A stretch of 64,000 nt of DNA, taken from NCBI GenBank assembly GCA_002305165.1, contig DBQI01000015.1, positions 56,170 to 120,169 on the forward strand, in the 5' to 3' direction. A model generated the notes under the pieces. The model was not told where the DNA came from. It saw only the letters and a list, made by a program, of their open reading frames with translations, and searched no databases. Origin of the DNA: Armatimonadetes bacterium UBA1398. GTDB taxonomy: Bacteria > Armatimonadota > Zipacnadia > UBA1398. A program made the position numbers and the translations under genes. Below are positions 51,995 to 62,069 of the stretch, in pieces. Each line of letters begins with the position of its first letter. The first letter of the stretch is position 1.

Positions 51995-52858
51995 ATGCGC
52001 TCGAGTGCGTCCGGACTCGCGGCAGCGGTGGCGCTCGTGGCGATCCTCGGGGCGTTCGGCGGCGTTCCCAATGAGCCTCCCGCGTCAGAGGGAGCCGCAG
52101 GGCCGCTTGCCGCAGGGCTCCTGGGTATCCCGACAGAGCGTGTTGAGGCTCGTGACGAGGCGGCGCAGGAGCTGTTGGCCGCCGAACTCGATGCCCATAT
52201 TGCGGTCCTGGAGTACGGCGCTCAAGTGCGCCTCCGCCGGCTCGCGTCGGTGATGGAGGAGCTCGCCGCGGATGGGTTCCAGTGCGTGCCTGCCCGCGTG
52301 GAAGATGTGGACTTGGCGGGGGACACCCGTCGACTGGTGGTCTCCGCCGGCTACGCCCAGGGCATCCCAGAGAACGCCGTGGCGATCAGCTTCTTCAAGA
52401 GCCTGGCCGGGCTCGTCATTGAGGTCCACTCGGAATGGTCCGAGGTGCTGCTCATCACTGACCCCGCGAGCGCCGTGCCGGCAACGGTTCGCGAGTCGGC
52501 GCCGGTTCCACGGACGGATGACGATGACGATGGCGAGGCTGGCGATACGACGGCCATTCCGCCAGGGGTTCGCGGCGCGGTCCTCGGAGGTCACGGGGGC
52601 ATAGGGACGTCTCCGGAGCTGCTGCGCTTCACTTACATCGAAGGGACCGGCAACGTTCTGCCAGACCAGGTGCTAGTGACATCCGGGGATGGCGATCTGT
52701 ACCCACAGGGCCTGCCCATTGGCCGGGTGATCGGCAATCCCGTGACCATGGAGAGTCTGGCGCCGCCCTATGCCGACGTGCGACCCATCGCGCGCACCGG
52801 CGCACTACGCGAGGTCATCTTGGCGTGGCGCGTGTCGGGCGGGAAGGACGGCGATTGA
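51995..52858 (+). CDS. MreC-like beta-barrel protein, first of tandem pair
   Basis: ATG 51995 (GGAGGG upstream) lies 2 nt after the STAND stop and gives 287 residues. It has an N-terminal hydrophobic segment (about 7-24), an acidic helix (about 45-90), and a beta-rich part that ends GVRGAVLGG, LRFTYIEGTGNVLPDQVLVTSGDGDLYPQGLPIGRV, the MreC-type closing pattern. The first beta domain is shortened compared with classic MreC. It overlaps the second gene by 4 nt. The pair probably acts in cell-wall elongation. Confidence 0.7.
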   Translation: MRSSASGLAAAVALVAILGAFGGVPNEPPASEGAAGPLAAGLLGIPTERVEARDEAAQELLAAELDAHIAVLEYGAQVRLRRLASVMEELAADGFQCVPARVEDVDLAGDTRRLVVSAGYAQGIPENAVAISFFKSLAGLVIEVHSEWSEVLLITDPASAVPATVRESAPVPRTDDDDDGEAGDTTAIPPGVRGAVLGGHGGIGTSPELLRFTYIEGTGNVLPDQVLVTSGDGDLYPQGLPIGRVIGNPVTMESLAPPYADVRPIARTGALREVILAWRVSGGKDGD

Positions 52859-53790
52859 GGTACGAGCCGCGTCGCGACCGAAGGCGGAACGCGTGGGCGC
52901 TCATCCTTGTGACCCTCGCCGTGGTCCAGCTCACCCGGGTCAGTCCACGCATAGCAGGCAGCACCGGCCGGCCGACTGTGGTCGAGCGAACCATTGCCGC
53001 CTTGTCCGGGCCGGTGCTTCGTGCGGGGTACCGCGCTACGGACGGCGTTCGTGAGCTTGGGCTCGCGGTTCTCTTCCCTCGCAAGTTGCTTGCCGATCGC
53101 GAGTCCCATGAGGCCACCGCGAACGAGAGGAAGGCGGCGTCCAAGGCGATCTGGGGCCAGGTCGAGGGACTGAGGCTCCGTAGCCAGCTTGTCACCGACA
53201 CGGACCAGCTGACCTACCAGCTCCAGGAGGGAGTTCCCACGCGAGTCATCGGCCGCGACCCCACGGGCAGGAGCGCGCTGCTGAGCTTGGACCGAGGAGC
53301 CACCTTTGGCGTGGTGCGCGGTATGTCCGTCTCCTCGGGACCGGATCTCATAGGGATCGTGGACCGGGTCAACCGCTCCACATCGGTGGCGTACGCCGTC
53401 ACCGACCGCAGGTTCTCGGCTGAGGCGCGTTCACTCCGTTCCGGTGACTATGTGGGTACGGTGGTCGGGAACGGCAAGGGCGACCTGTACATCGGTGACA
53501 TAGCTCCTGGGGCCGATCTCCGCGAGGGTGACGTGCTAGTGACGGCGCCAACGACGGAGGGGCCCCCTCCCAACCTGCGGCTAGGAGTGGTCGAGCGTGT
53601 TGGCCTAGAGCGGCTCTCCCTGGCTCAGGGCGCCGAGGATGAGGTAGCTCCAGGCACAACGCCTTACCGTCTCTGGGCCCTCGCCGCTCCCGCCGCGGAC
53701 ATCGACGCGATTCGCGAGGCCCGGATACCCGCTCGGATGCCCAGCACGGAGGATGAATGCGAAGAGGATGAGGCCGAATGGGGCTCCTGA
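52855..53790 (+). CDS. mreC: Rod shape-determining protein MreC-like, second of tandem pair
   Basis: The start is TTG 52855, overlapping the previous stop by 4 nt (TTGA) with GGGAAGGA upstream. The 311-residue product has a membrane helix (about 14-28), a helical region (about 75-125), and two MreC-type beta domains (ALLSLDRGATFGVVRGMSV, then GVVERVGL). It has an extended acidic C-terminus. MreC spans the inner membrane and organises the elongasome with MreD and PBP2. MreD follows with a 13-nt overlap. MreB and RodA are not in this window. Confidence 0.8.
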   Translation: MRYEPRRDRRRNAWALILVTLAVVQLTRVSPRIAGSTGRPTVVERTIAALSGPVLRAGYRATDGVRELGLAVLFPRKLLADRESHEATANERKAASKAIWGQVEGLRLRSQLVTDTDQLTYQLQEGVPTRVIGRDPTGRSALLSLDRGATFGVVRGMSVSSGPDLIGIVDRVNRSTSVAYAVTDRRFSAEARSLRSGDYVGTVVGNGKGDLYIGDIAPGADLREGDVLVTAPTTEGPPPNLRLGVVERVGLERLSLAQGAEDEVAPGTTPYRLWALAAPAADIDAIREARIPARMPSTEDECEEDEAEWGS

Positions 53791-54287
53791 CCTTCGCCGT
53801 CGTGGCTCTCATGGCCGTGCTGGCGGCCATCTGCCAGCCCGCGATCGCCCAGACACTCAGCCACGGGGTTGTCTTCCCCGATGTGGCCACCACTTGCCTT
53901 GTGGTTGCGGGCCTGCTCCTTGGGCCTACCGAAGCGCTGGTGATCGGTTTCGTCGTAGGGCTCATCTCGGTGACACAGATGGGCCATGTGGGCCTAGGCG
54001 GCGTTCTCGTGTCGCGATGTCTTGTGGGGCTACTGGCGGGCCACGCCTCGGCTCGGGTCTACATGAACAGCGGGCTGGCTCAGGTGGGCGTCGTGCTCGC
54101 CGGCGTGCTCGCGGGTGAGACCGTGCTCTTCGCCTTCAACCCTGATCCATCCGTGTTTCCATGGCTTTGGGCTGCTCTGGGCCGCGCCCTGCTGTCAGCC
54201 CTAGTGGCCCCCGTGTTCTTCCGAATCGCGAACGGGCTGGCGGCATGGGAGCTTGGGGATGCCCATCGACCGAGTCTGGGCGGGTGA
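53778..54287 (+). CDS. mreD: Rod shape-determining protein MreD-like
   Basis: This 169-residue protein has five hydrophobic helices and no signal peptide. GVVFPDVATTCLVVAGLLLGPTEALVIGFVVGLI fits the MreD pattern, in which early helices carry Pro and Asp. It overlaps mreC by 13 nt. The usual function is to help position the elongasome at the inner membrane. The sequence is short for MreD but the fit in position and topology is good. Confidence 0.75.
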   Translation: MGLLTFAVVALMAVLAAICQPAIAQTLSHGVVFPDVATTCLVVAGLLLGPTEALVIGFVVGLISVTQMGHVGLGGVLVSRCLVGLLAGHASARVYMNSGLAQVGVVLAGVLAGETVLFAFNPDPSVFPWLWAALGRALLSALVAPVFFRIANGLAAWELGDAHRPSLGG

Positions 54288-54345
54288 TACGGCCGCTGGA
54301 GGTGTGCTATCCTTCAGAAGGCTCGGAGGCATACGGAGGTGCGCC

Positions 54346-54798
54346 ATGAGTGACAAAGAGCAGGACCCGGACGAGGGCTTCGAGATAGTGGATCGACGAA
54401 CGCGCGGTTCCGAGGAGACCGAGAGCGAGGCGCCCGTGGAGGAACCCAGCGATGAGGCATCCGGCGAGGCCGACGAACCGGACGACCTCGAGACGGCGTT
54501 GCCGCCAGAGGTCCTCGAGGTGCTGGTCCCCAGCAGCGTCGAGTCGGTCCTACACGGGGCCTTCACCCATCTGGCCCGACTCGCCTGGGAGCACATCGGG
54601 CTCGTTCCCAGCGCGCGCACGGGCAAGATCCATGCGGACTTCGCGGTGGCGCGTAGGGCCATCGACGCGGCTCAGGTCATCGCCGACCAGCTGCGGTCCA
54701 CGGCGCCTGCCGAGGTCTCGCGAGACATGGAGTCGACCCTCACTGACCTGAAAGTGAACCTCGTGAAGCAGGAGCGGCGCCAGACGACGGACTCCTGA
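54346..54798 (+). CDS. DUF1844 domain protein
   Basis: ATG 54346 has ACGGAGG upstream; an in-frame start at 54253 lies inside mreD. The 150-residue product has a long acidic Glu/Asp-rich N-terminal half, followed by the DUF1844 region (ESVLHGAFTHLARLAWEHIGLVPSARTGKIHADFAVARRAID). This family occurs widely with no known function. The stop is 14 nt from the convergent rqcH gene. It may be co-transcribed with mreCD. Confidence 0.85.
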   Translation: MSDKEQDPDEGFEIVDRRTRGSEETESEAPVEEPSDEASGEADEPDDLETALPPEVLEVLVPSSVESVLHGAFTHLARLAWEHIGLVPSARTGKIHADFAVARRAIDAAQVIADQLRSTAPAEVSRDMESTLTDLKVNLVKQERRQTTDS

Positions 54799-54812
54799 CG
54801 GCGCGCATCCCA

Positions 54813-56555
54813 TCAGAAGGCGTCGTCGGCGCTGCGCAGTGGCTCGACCATGAGGGTCTTCTCACGCTCGAAGATGTGCAGGCCCGGCGAACCCTTGCGG
54901 GCCTTCCTTACGTACTTGCGGAGGGTGTAATCCACCGGCACGAGGGATGAGTGCCGTGCCTTGGAGAGGAACGCCGCCAGCCTGGCAGCCTCCGCGATAG
55001 TACGCTTGGGGACGCGGTCCGGCTGCTTGCGGGTGCGGATGATCACGTGGCCGCCGCGGTGGTCACGAGCGTGGAACCACCAGTCGTCCGATGCCGCAAC
55101 CTCGCGAAGGAGACGGTCGCTCTCCTCCGAGTTCCGCCCGAACAGTATCTCGTAACCATCGCTGGACTTCCGTGAAGGAAACGAGTCCCTCTCCCCATCC
55201 TCCGTTCTGGTGCGCCCCCGCCGGGCTCCGTGTCGTTCCGCGCGGCGCAGGAGGCGATCGAGTTCGACGGGGTCGTCCGCGCGTTCAGCGGCGGACAAGC
55301 ACTCCTCCAGAGCACCCCGGTCGGCCTCGGCGGTCTGCTGCCGCTCGGGAGCCCGGCGGGCTGCCTCCTGAAGCCGGCGGGCGCGATCGAAGAGCCGTCT
55401 CAGGTTCTCCCCCGGGGCGCGTCGCGAGTCGAGAGTGATGACGATCTCATCGCCCGTGGCGGAATAGGGGTCGGGTACCCGCGCCTCATCCATGCCCAGA
55501 CGAACTGTGTGGAGGGCCGCGGCCAGGGCTTCAGCGCGGCGGCGGGCCTCATCGGCTGGTCGCGGGTCAGCCTGCTCACGAAGCTCGGCGAGCCGACTGC
55601 CGACGTGATCGAGCGCAGACCGAATGGCACTGGTCACCTCGGCCCGCCTTGACGCCGCTTCTCCTCGCTCCCGTTCGCTCTCGGCGTGGCGCGCGATCGA
55701 CTCGCAGAGCGAGGGCACAGGCCGCATCTCACTCTCGCGGCTTAGGTGAGCAAGTGGGAAGGCGTAGTGTGAGGGGCCTTTGCGACCCTCGAAGATGACC
55801 GGCGACCAGCGGCTATGGCGGATGGCATCCATCACCTCAGCCACGGCCTCCCCCACCTGCTGCAGCTCGAGGGGGTCCAGCGCGGAGACCGTGCGCTCTA
55901 CGTCGACGCCGGCCCGGTAGCCGATCTCGTCGGCGAGGATCCGGCTGACGCCATCATAGGCTCGGCTGAGGGCTCGACCGAGAGGCAGAGCATCGTGGCG
56001 GAGCAGGGCCTCCGTCACCTCGGTCGGCGTAGCGCCTCGGGGATCCATGCCAACTCCCGTAGGGGGGAGCTCGTAGTCACGATGGGGGAGGACCGTCCGC
56101 AGCCGCGAGAGCTCCGGCGTGATGTGCTTCATGGCCTCGAGGATGGTGCCCACGTTGTTCAGGAGCAGGACATTGCTGTGCTTGCCCATCAGTTCCACGA
56201 CGATCGAGGTGACGGGGTCGATGAGGCGAGGGTTGCGGACCTCCAGATCGATACGACCGACGCGGTCGAAACCCAACTGCCGAATGCGGCTGATGCGGCT
56301 TCCACGGAGGTGCTTCCGTCCAAAGGCTTCGAGGGGGTAGGCATCGCCCGTGGCCTTCGGTGCGGTGGCCGCTAAGTGGATGCGTGACCTTTCGGCTTCT
56401 GCGGAGAGGGTCAGCAATCGCGAGGGTTGTGGTAGGTCGAGTTCCATCACCACCGCGAGGCGTCGTGGCTGCCGGAAGTCGCGGATGGTGGCCCCAACGG
56501 CGGCTTGGGCGATCTCATCCAAGCAGCAGGCCATGATGGTCGAGTCAAAGAGCAT
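54813..56555 (-). CDS. rqcH: RqcH / NFACT family ribosome quality control protein
   Basis: ATG 56555 has GGAGGGAG upstream and starts a 580-residue protein (MLFDSTIMACCLDEI). NFACT-N runs to about 180 (ELMGKHSNVLLLN near 137), followed by a long coiled-coil region (about 290-450) and the NFACT-R domain with DDWWFHARDHRGGHVIIRT (about 500-518). RqcH senses stalled 50S subunits and adds C-terminal Ala tails to nascent chains. Its length fits the family. It is divergent from the DUF6785-like gene, with only about 50 nt between starts. Confidence 0.9.
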   Translation of the reverse strand: MLFDSTIMACCLDEIAQAAVGATIRDFRQPRRLAVVMELDLPQPSRLLTLSAEAERSRIHLAATAPKATGDAYPLEAFGRKHLRGSRISRIRQLGFDRVGRIDLEVRNPRLIDPVTSIVVELMGKHSNVLLLNNVGTILEAMKHITPELSRLRTVLPHRDYELPPTGVGMDPRGATPTEVTEALLRHDALPLGRALSRAYDGVSRILADEIGYRAGVDVERTVSALDPLELQQVGEAVAEVMDAIRHSRWSPVIFEGRKGPSHYAFPLAHLSRESEMRPVPSLCESIARHAESERERGEAASRRAEVTSAIRSALDHVGSRLAELREQADPRPADEARRRAEALAAALHTVRLGMDEARVPDPYSATGDEIVITLDSRRAPGENLRRLFDRARRLQEAARRAPERQQTAEADRGALEECLSAAERADDPVELDRLLRRAERHGARRGRTRTEDGERDSFPSRKSSDGYEILFGRNSEESDRLLREVAASDDWWFHARDHRGGHVIIRTRKQPDRVPKRTIAEAARLAAFLSKARHSSLVPVDYTLRKYVRKARKGSPGLHIFEREKTLMVEPLRSADDAF

Positions 56556-56606
56556 GTTGCTCCCTCCATGCAGGCTCCGCGAGAGCGTCGGGCGAAACCG
56601 GTGAGC

Positions 56607-58613
56607 ATGGGTCAGAATGGGAATCCAGCCCCACAGGTAGAGGCAACCGAGGCCGCCGCGCCTCGTGCGGTGCCCTGGACGACGGTGATCGTGGGCGCCG
56701 TGAGCGCGCTGGGGTGCAACTACTGGCTCATCCACATGAACTCAGTGAGTTTCAACGCCCTACCGACCACTATATCGGTCTTCTTCCACGTCGTCTTCAT
56801 CCTGTTCCTCCTGGCCCTCATCAACGCCGCCCTGCGGCGCTGGGCGCCGCGCCTGGCCCTATCGGCTCGAAGCCTCTCCCTGTTCTACTCGATGCTGTGC
56901 ATCGCGAGCGTGCCCGCAGGGCTCGACGGGACCCTGATCCTGTCCGCGATCGTGGGGACCCCCTCTCGCCTCGCGACGCCCGAGAACCGCTGGGGCGAGC
57001 TCTTCGTGGACCAGATCCCGTCCTGGCTCATCGTCCGCGACTCGAGCGCCGTGAGGGGCTTCTTCGAGGGATCCTCCTCCCTCTGGGTGCTCGAGCACTT
57101 GGCTGCCTGGTTGGGGACGGGCTTCTGGTGGCCCAAGGAGATGGGGCCCACCATCGGGCCCTTCATCGCCTGGGGGGCGTTTCTGTTCGTCCTCTGGCTC
57201 GGCACCCAGAGCCTCGCTTGTCTGTTCCGACGGCGGTGGGACGAGTCCGAGAGGCTCTCCTTCCCGGTCGTGCAACTGCCTCTGGAACTCAGTCAGAACC
57301 CCGGCAAGCTACTCAGCCAGCGTGTGCTCTGGGTAGGCTTCGCCATCGCCCTGGCGATCGACCTGAGCAATGGGCTGAAAAGCATCAACCCGCTCTTCCC
57401 TGCTATCCCCGTCTCCGGCACGCACCCGGCCTACAACCTGAGCACACGGATCGTTGATGCACCCTACAACGCCGTATCGTTCCTGCCGATCAGCTTCTAT
57501 CCACTCGTCATCGGCCTCTCTCTGCTGCTGCCGACCGAGTTGGTATTCTCGTGCGTGTTCTTCCTGTTCTTCTGGAAAGCCATCGTCGTCCTCTCGGCCG
57601 CGACCGGCACATCGGCGATACCCCGGGCGCCGTGGATCGAGGAGCAGAACTTCGGCGGCTACATTGGTCTCGCGCTCTTCTCGCTGTGGGCCAGCCGTAC
57701 CTACCTGGCCCGGGCCTTCCGGGCTGTGGTACACCCCCAACCAGATGAAGGCCGGGAGCCCCTGCGCTACCGGACGGCCCTTCTGGTCTTCGTCGCCTGC
57801 TTCCTGGGGGTGGTTACCTTCACGCGATTGGCGGGCATGTCAACGGGACTGGCCGTCCTGTTCTTCCTAGCGTACTACCTCATCTCCCTAGCCATCGGGC
57901 GGATCCGAGCGGAGCTGGGTCTCCCCGTCCATGACCTCCACTTCTCCGGTCCGGGCAACATGCTCATCAACGTCGTGGGCTCTCGCGCGTTGGGGCCGAC
58001 CAATACCATCGTGGCGGCCATGTACTGGGGGTTCAATCGCGCGTACCGCAACCACCCTATGCCCCACCAATCGGAGGCCCTGCACCTCGCGGGCCGGACC
58101 GGCTCCGATCAGAGGAGGGTGCTCATCGGTCTTGTCGTGGCCCTTGCGGTGGGCTGCGCGAGCGCCATGCCCCTCTACGCCCGTGCCTGCTACATCTACG
58201 GCGGCATGGCGAAGATGCCACCCCACGTCATCTGGCGCGGCGACGAGATCTACTCCAAGCTCGCGGGATGGGTGGACCGTCCGACGCCCTTCGATGCCAG
58301 GAGTCTGCTGGGCATCGTGGTGGGAACGGTCTTCATCATCGTAGGCATGGCTTTGAAGACGCGGTTCCTGTGGTGGCCCCTGCACCCCATCGGCTACGCC
58401 GTGTCAGGGACATGGTCGATGCAGCTTCTCTGGTGCCCGATGCTCATCGCCTGGGCGATCAAGACCGTGGTGACCCGCTATGGCGGGCACACGTCCATGA
58501 AACGTCTCGTACCCATCGCCCTAGGCCTGATGCTGGGCGACATCACGGGCGGCTGCTTCTGGGCCCTCCTCGGCATGGTGAACAACAAAACCTACTACAT
58601 GATCTGGGAGTGA
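56607..58613 (+). CDS. DUF6785/OPT-like multi-pass membrane protein
   Basis: The frame is open from 56505, but ATG 56607 begins the predicted 668-residue protein most cleanly; ATG 56568 and GTG 56601 are alternatives. About 14 membrane helices are visible, beginning with TVIVGAVSALGCNYWL. LINVVGSRALGPTNTIVAAMYWG and TGGCFWALLGMVNN are conserved-looking segments of a DUF6785/DUF6784-type family that is related to oligopeptide transporters. The substrate is not known. It occurs often with glycosidase genes, as here, so an oligosaccharide or peptide transport role is an inference. Confidence 0.75.
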   Translation: MGQNGNPAPQVEATEAAAPRAVPWTTVIVGAVSALGCNYWLIHMNSVSFNALPTTISVFFHVVFILFLLALINAALRRWAPRLALSARSLSLFYSMLCIASVPAGLDGTLILSAIVGTPSRLATPENRWGELFVDQIPSWLIVRDSSAVRGFFEGSSSLWVLEHLAAWLGTGFWWPKEMGPTIGPFIAWGAFLFVLWLGTQSLACLFRRRWDESERLSFPVVQLPLELSQNPGKLLSQRVLWVGFAIALAIDLSNGLKSINPLFPAIPVSGTHPAYNLSTRIVDAPYNAVSFLPISFYPLVIGLSLLLPTELVFSCVFFLFFWKAIVVLSAATGTSAIPRAPWIEEQNFGGYIGLALFSLWASRTYLARAFRAVVHPQPDEGREPLRYRTALLVFVACFLGVVTFTRLAGMSTGLAVLFFLAYYLISLAIGRIRAELGLPVHDLHFSGPGNMLINVVGSRALGPTNTIVAAMYWGFNRAYRNHPMPHQSEALHLAGRTGSDQRRVLIGLVVALAVGCASAMPLYARACYIYGGMAKMPPHVIWRGDEIYSKLAGWVDRPTPFDARSLLGIVVGTVFIIVGMALKTRFLWWPLHPIGYAVSGTWSMQLLWCPMLIAWAIKTVVTRYGGHTSMKRLVPIALGLMLGDITGGCFWALLGMVNNKTYYMIWE

Positions 58614-58620
58614 GGTCCGC

Positions 58621-61600
58621 TCACTCTGCCTCCAACCGCACCGTCCGAACACCCCATGCGGGCATCCTCAGTGGAAGCTCTACTCGCTCCTTGCCGTAGC
58701 CGTCGGGATCGGTCAGGGTCACTCTGGCAGGCGCCCGACCGTTGAGTTGCAGACTGACCGTCTCGGGCTTACCCGAGGCCGCAAAGAGCCGGACCAGCAG
58801 CCCCTCACCCTCCGGCGCGGGTCTCACCGAGGTCGCCAGCACACCCGCCGCGTCAACAGTGACCGCAGAGGCTAGTCCAGTCTGTTCCGTGCCTGCGGGC
58901 GCTGCTAGGAGTGGGCGCGTCTCCTCCATGCCGCGGCGCGCGGCTGCGAGGGCATTGAAGGTCCCATGGTAGGGTGTCAGGGCGTACCGGAACTCCGCCA
59001 GCCCCTCCTGATCGGCCTTGTAGTTCGTCTCCCAGTAGTTGTTCATCACGTATGAGAAGATGGTGCCCGAGGGGGCCAGGCTCCGCTCCCACTCCGGCGC
59101 GGCCCCCCACATGAAGGGCACGTCGGTCCTGATGTCGCCCACCTGGATCAGTGGGGCGTCGACGGTTACGAGGGTCGCCCCTCCGCCATCCCCGCAGACG
59201 TCCACCCACCGCTGAACGGTGAGGTAGTTGCGGCAGCCCCCACGCAGCTGATCCGACTCGACCTCGACCACCGACCAAGGCGTATCGTGCCGCGTCTCGG
59301 GGTTCTGCATCCCCATAGGAAAAGCGAAAAACACCGCTTCCTTCTCGCGGATTGGGAGCTTGTCGATGGTGTTGGCAATCTGAAGCTCGGGCGAGCCGGC
59401 TACCAGTCGCAACTCGCGGCGCAGCGATCGCGCCCCCGGCGCGGAGGAGTCGATGATGAGGCTAGCCACCAAGGGGCCCGCTTCGCCAACGGTAATCTGG
59501 GATTCCTCGACGTACTGCCGCACCGTGCGGTCGCGTCCAGGCACGTAGACGTACTCGTTGAGACCGATGCCAGCCTCCGAGTCGACCAGATTCGCCTCAG
59601 ACCCGGCATGGGAGAGCCGCTGAATGGCTCCCGTCAGGGGGTTGACTTCGACGTCGAGGAGATCATTGCTCAGAAGCAGGCCGCTTGCCGCCGCGGAGCC
59701 GCCGGCTGCGGGCTCCCCGGCCTCGATCCGGTATACAGCGGAGCCTACGGGGGCCACCTCGCTCGCGAGGAAGGCGAGCGCGCCCGAGCGCAGGCGCTGG
59801 GAGGGCACCGGCGCCCCGTCGGGGCCGATGACCCGATCCCCGGGCAGGTCCCACTCGGCCGGTAGCTCCACGACCTCGGTCCGAGGCCACGTGAGGGTGT
59901 TGTACACCTCCACGGCAACGACAGGACCGGCTACCGGAGGCAGCACCCGGTCCAGCAGCTCCCGTGAGAGCCGATCTGCTTCGAGGGCGAAGCCCTGTTT
60001 GTGTCTGGCCTGCGCGATGGCGAACTCCGAGTCGGGCTCACTGATGCTGTTATGGGCGCCCCAGGTATGCTCATCATAGAGCACGGCCTCCCGCCAGACG
60101 TCCCAGACGTCTTCCGCCGCGAGCGCCTCGGTCCCTCTGATCACCGGCAGGGCCTCAGCCTGCACAAGCCGCTCGACCGCTCGGCGCACCACGGCGGTGT
60201 CCGCGGCCGTCGACGCCGCGCCATCCTCCCAGTACGGCGTGAGATCGCCGGCTACCGAGGGCAGTACGTCGCCATAGCGATCCTCGAACGCGCGGAAGGC
60301 CTCGGACGTCGTCGCGACGATGATCCTGGGCCATGTGTAGCGCTCGTTCCACTCAGCTACGGCCCGGCTGAGCCCTGGATCGGGAGGACCGTTGTCGCCG
60401 CCGATGTTGTAGCGGAGGTGGACGATGTCGTACGGGTACGCCTCCGTGTCAAGGCGCTCGAGGTACTCGAAGAAGCGTTGTTTGTGCCGATCCGTAATGT
60501 GCCCATCGTCGAAGCTCCAGCCGCCATGGAACCAGCTGTAGCCGGTGCCAGCCATCCAGCAGAGCACTCGCTCCTCTCCGGAGGGCGACACCCACCAGAA
60601 GGGCTTGTCATCCCACAGCCGTGTCCAGCCGACTCGGTGACCGACGTTGGGGCCCATGGAGATGTAGCGGATGCCGGAGTGGGCGAGGGCGGGTACCAGC
60701 CCCCAGGTGGCGCCGGGCACGTCGCTGAGCATGGCGGAGTCGATAGGCAGGCCCTCGTCCCGGCGCAGGCGCCGCGCGTACTCCAGCAACGCGAGGATCT
60801 CCTCCTCCGAGTACAGGGCTGTCAGGGCATTGCCGTAGAGCCCGTCCAGCCCGAGCGAGCCCGCGCGGACCTGGTCCAGCAGGGTCGCTCGCTCCGCGTC
60901 GGTGGCGGCGGCGAGGTAGGATTCCACCGGCCACAGCCCCTCGGGGAGCCACGTGAAATGCGCCTCCTCAGGTTGGGTAGCGGAGGCCTCAATGTGTTCG
61001 CCGACCTCACGCAGGTACCGCATCTGAAGCTGCTCGACCTCGTCCTGCGTGTGGGTGTACCCGATGTCGAGATGCGTGTGGTGTAGCAGGTACAGCGTCC
61101 ACTCGCGAACGGGTCGGAGCCTAATCGTCGCCTCGGCAGCGCCGCCGGAGCCCGTCTCAATGCGGATCGCCACGTCCTGAGGCGCTTGGACCCGTGGCAC
61201 ACCGATCTCACAGAGGTGGGTCCCCGACGACAGGAGGATGTCGCGGATCTCAGCGCCATTGCACAGGATCCGGCCCTGGGTCTCCTCGCCGATGTGGCTC
61301 AGGAGGAGACGCACGACCTGAGCGAGGCCGTTCGGCGACTCCACCAAGGCTTGCACGCCGCGAGCGGAGTCGATGCGTGTGACAGGCGCCACTGGCGCGA
61401 GTTCCGCCGTCGCCGGTCCAAACACCCTCACCGCGTCGTATAGGATCCAGCACCCCGACACCGTGGTGATCGTGATGTGGTTCGTCCCCCTGACCAGGGC
61501 ATCTGCGGGCAGGCTTACGCTCATGAGGTGGGGCCGCACCTTGCTGTAATCCCCCCGCGTGATCGAGTCGTCGCCGCCCCCCTGTTCCGCGCGCTGACGC

Positions 61601-61983
61601 AGGATCTCCCGTCCGTTGAGGCCGATGGCGACCTCCGGCGGGTTGATACCGTGGGCATCGAGGATATGGACGTCTAGCTGCCAAGGGCCCGCGGCGGGAT
61701 CGTCTTTCAGTCCGAAGTACAGCGAGAAAGTGTGCGGTGTGGTCCCACCCCACTGATCGTTGGGGCCTGGTTGGCAGAACGGCCAGTCTTCCTCCGGGCT
61801 CGACTGTCCAGCGACGAAGAAGGCATCGGTGGAGAAAGCCTGGTACCCATCGTCGGCAAGCGCCAGCTCAGAGGGCGTGCCGTCGGGCGCACCGATCTCG
61901 ACCAGCGGAACGGCGTCCTGTGCATAGGTATAGCCCGTCGCCACCAGGAGAAGCAGACAACAGCCGAGGGTGTAGCCATTCAT
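58621..61983 (-). CDS. GH38-like secreted alpha-mannosidase
   Basis: ATG 61983 (GGGAGG about 10 nt upstream) gives 1120 residues with a signal peptide (about 1-22). An N-terminal beta domain of carbohydrate-binding type (about 45-190) precedes the GH38 catalytic region, with HHTHLDIGYTH near residues 299-309 as the metal site and SDVPG near 418-422 carrying the likely nucleophile Asp. The C-terminal half is a long beta-rich mannosidase domain. It should hydrolyse alpha-mannosides outside the cell. It converges with the membrane protein gene 7 nt away and follows a GxGYxYP gene. Confidence 0.87.
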   Translation of the reverse strand: MNGYTLGCCLLLLVATGYTYAQDAVPLVEIGAPDGTPSELALADDGYQAFSTDAFFVAGQSSPEEDWPFCQPGPNDQWGGTTPHTFSLYFGLKDDPAAGPWQLDVHILDAHGINPPEVAIGLNGREILRQRAEQGGGDDSITRGDYSKVRPHLMSVSLPADALVRGTNHITITTVSGCWILYDAVRVFGPATAELAPVAPVTRIDSARGVQALVESPNGLAQVVRLLLSHIGEETQGRILCNGAEIRDILLSSGTHLCEIGVPRVQAPQDVAIRIETGSGGAAEATIRLRPVREWTLYLLHHTHLDIGYTHTQDEVEQLQMRYLREVGEHIEASATQPEEAHFTWLPEGLWPVESYLAAATDAERATLLDQVRAGSLGLDGLYGNALTALYSEEEILALLEYARRLRRDEGLPIDSAMLSDVPGATWGLVPALAHSGIRYISMGPNVGHRVGWTRLWDDKPFWWVSPSGEERVLCWMAGTGYSWFHGGWSFDDGHITDRHKQRFFEYLERLDTEAYPYDIVHLRYNIGGDNGPPDPGLSRAVAEWNERYTWPRIIVATTSEAFRAFEDRYGDVLPSVAGDLTPYWEDGAASTAADTAVVRRAVERLVQAEALPVIRGTEALAAEDVWDVWREAVLYDEHTWGAHNSISEPDSEFAIAQARHKQGFALEADRLSRELLDRVLPPVAGPVVAVEVYNTLTWPRTEVVELPAEWDLPGDRVIGPDGAPVPSQRLRSGALAFLASEVAPVGSAVYRIEAGEPAAGGSAAASGLLLSNDLLDVEVNPLTGAIQRLSHAGSEANLVDSEAGIGLNEYVYVPGRDRTVRQYVEESQITVGEAGPLVASLIIDSSAPGARSLRRELRLVAGSPELQIANTIDKLPIREKEAVFFAFPMGMQNPETRHDTPWSVVEVESDQLRGGCRNYLTVQRWVDVCGDGGGATLVTVDAPLIQVGDIRTDVPFMWGAAPEWERSLAPSGTIFSYVMNNYWETNYKADQEGLAEFRYALTPYHGTFNALAAARRGMEETRPLLAAPAGTEQTGLASAVTVDAAGVLATSVRPAPEGEGLLVRLFAASGKPETVSLQLNGRAPARVTLTDPDGYGKERVELPLRMPAWGVRTVRLEAE

Positions 61984-62069
61984 GGGTCGTGGACCTCCCG
62001 CATGATCTTGTAGCCCCCACACGGGAGTTCGCTCCTCCCGCGCCGCGGCCTCCGATAGCCCAGGGCAGC

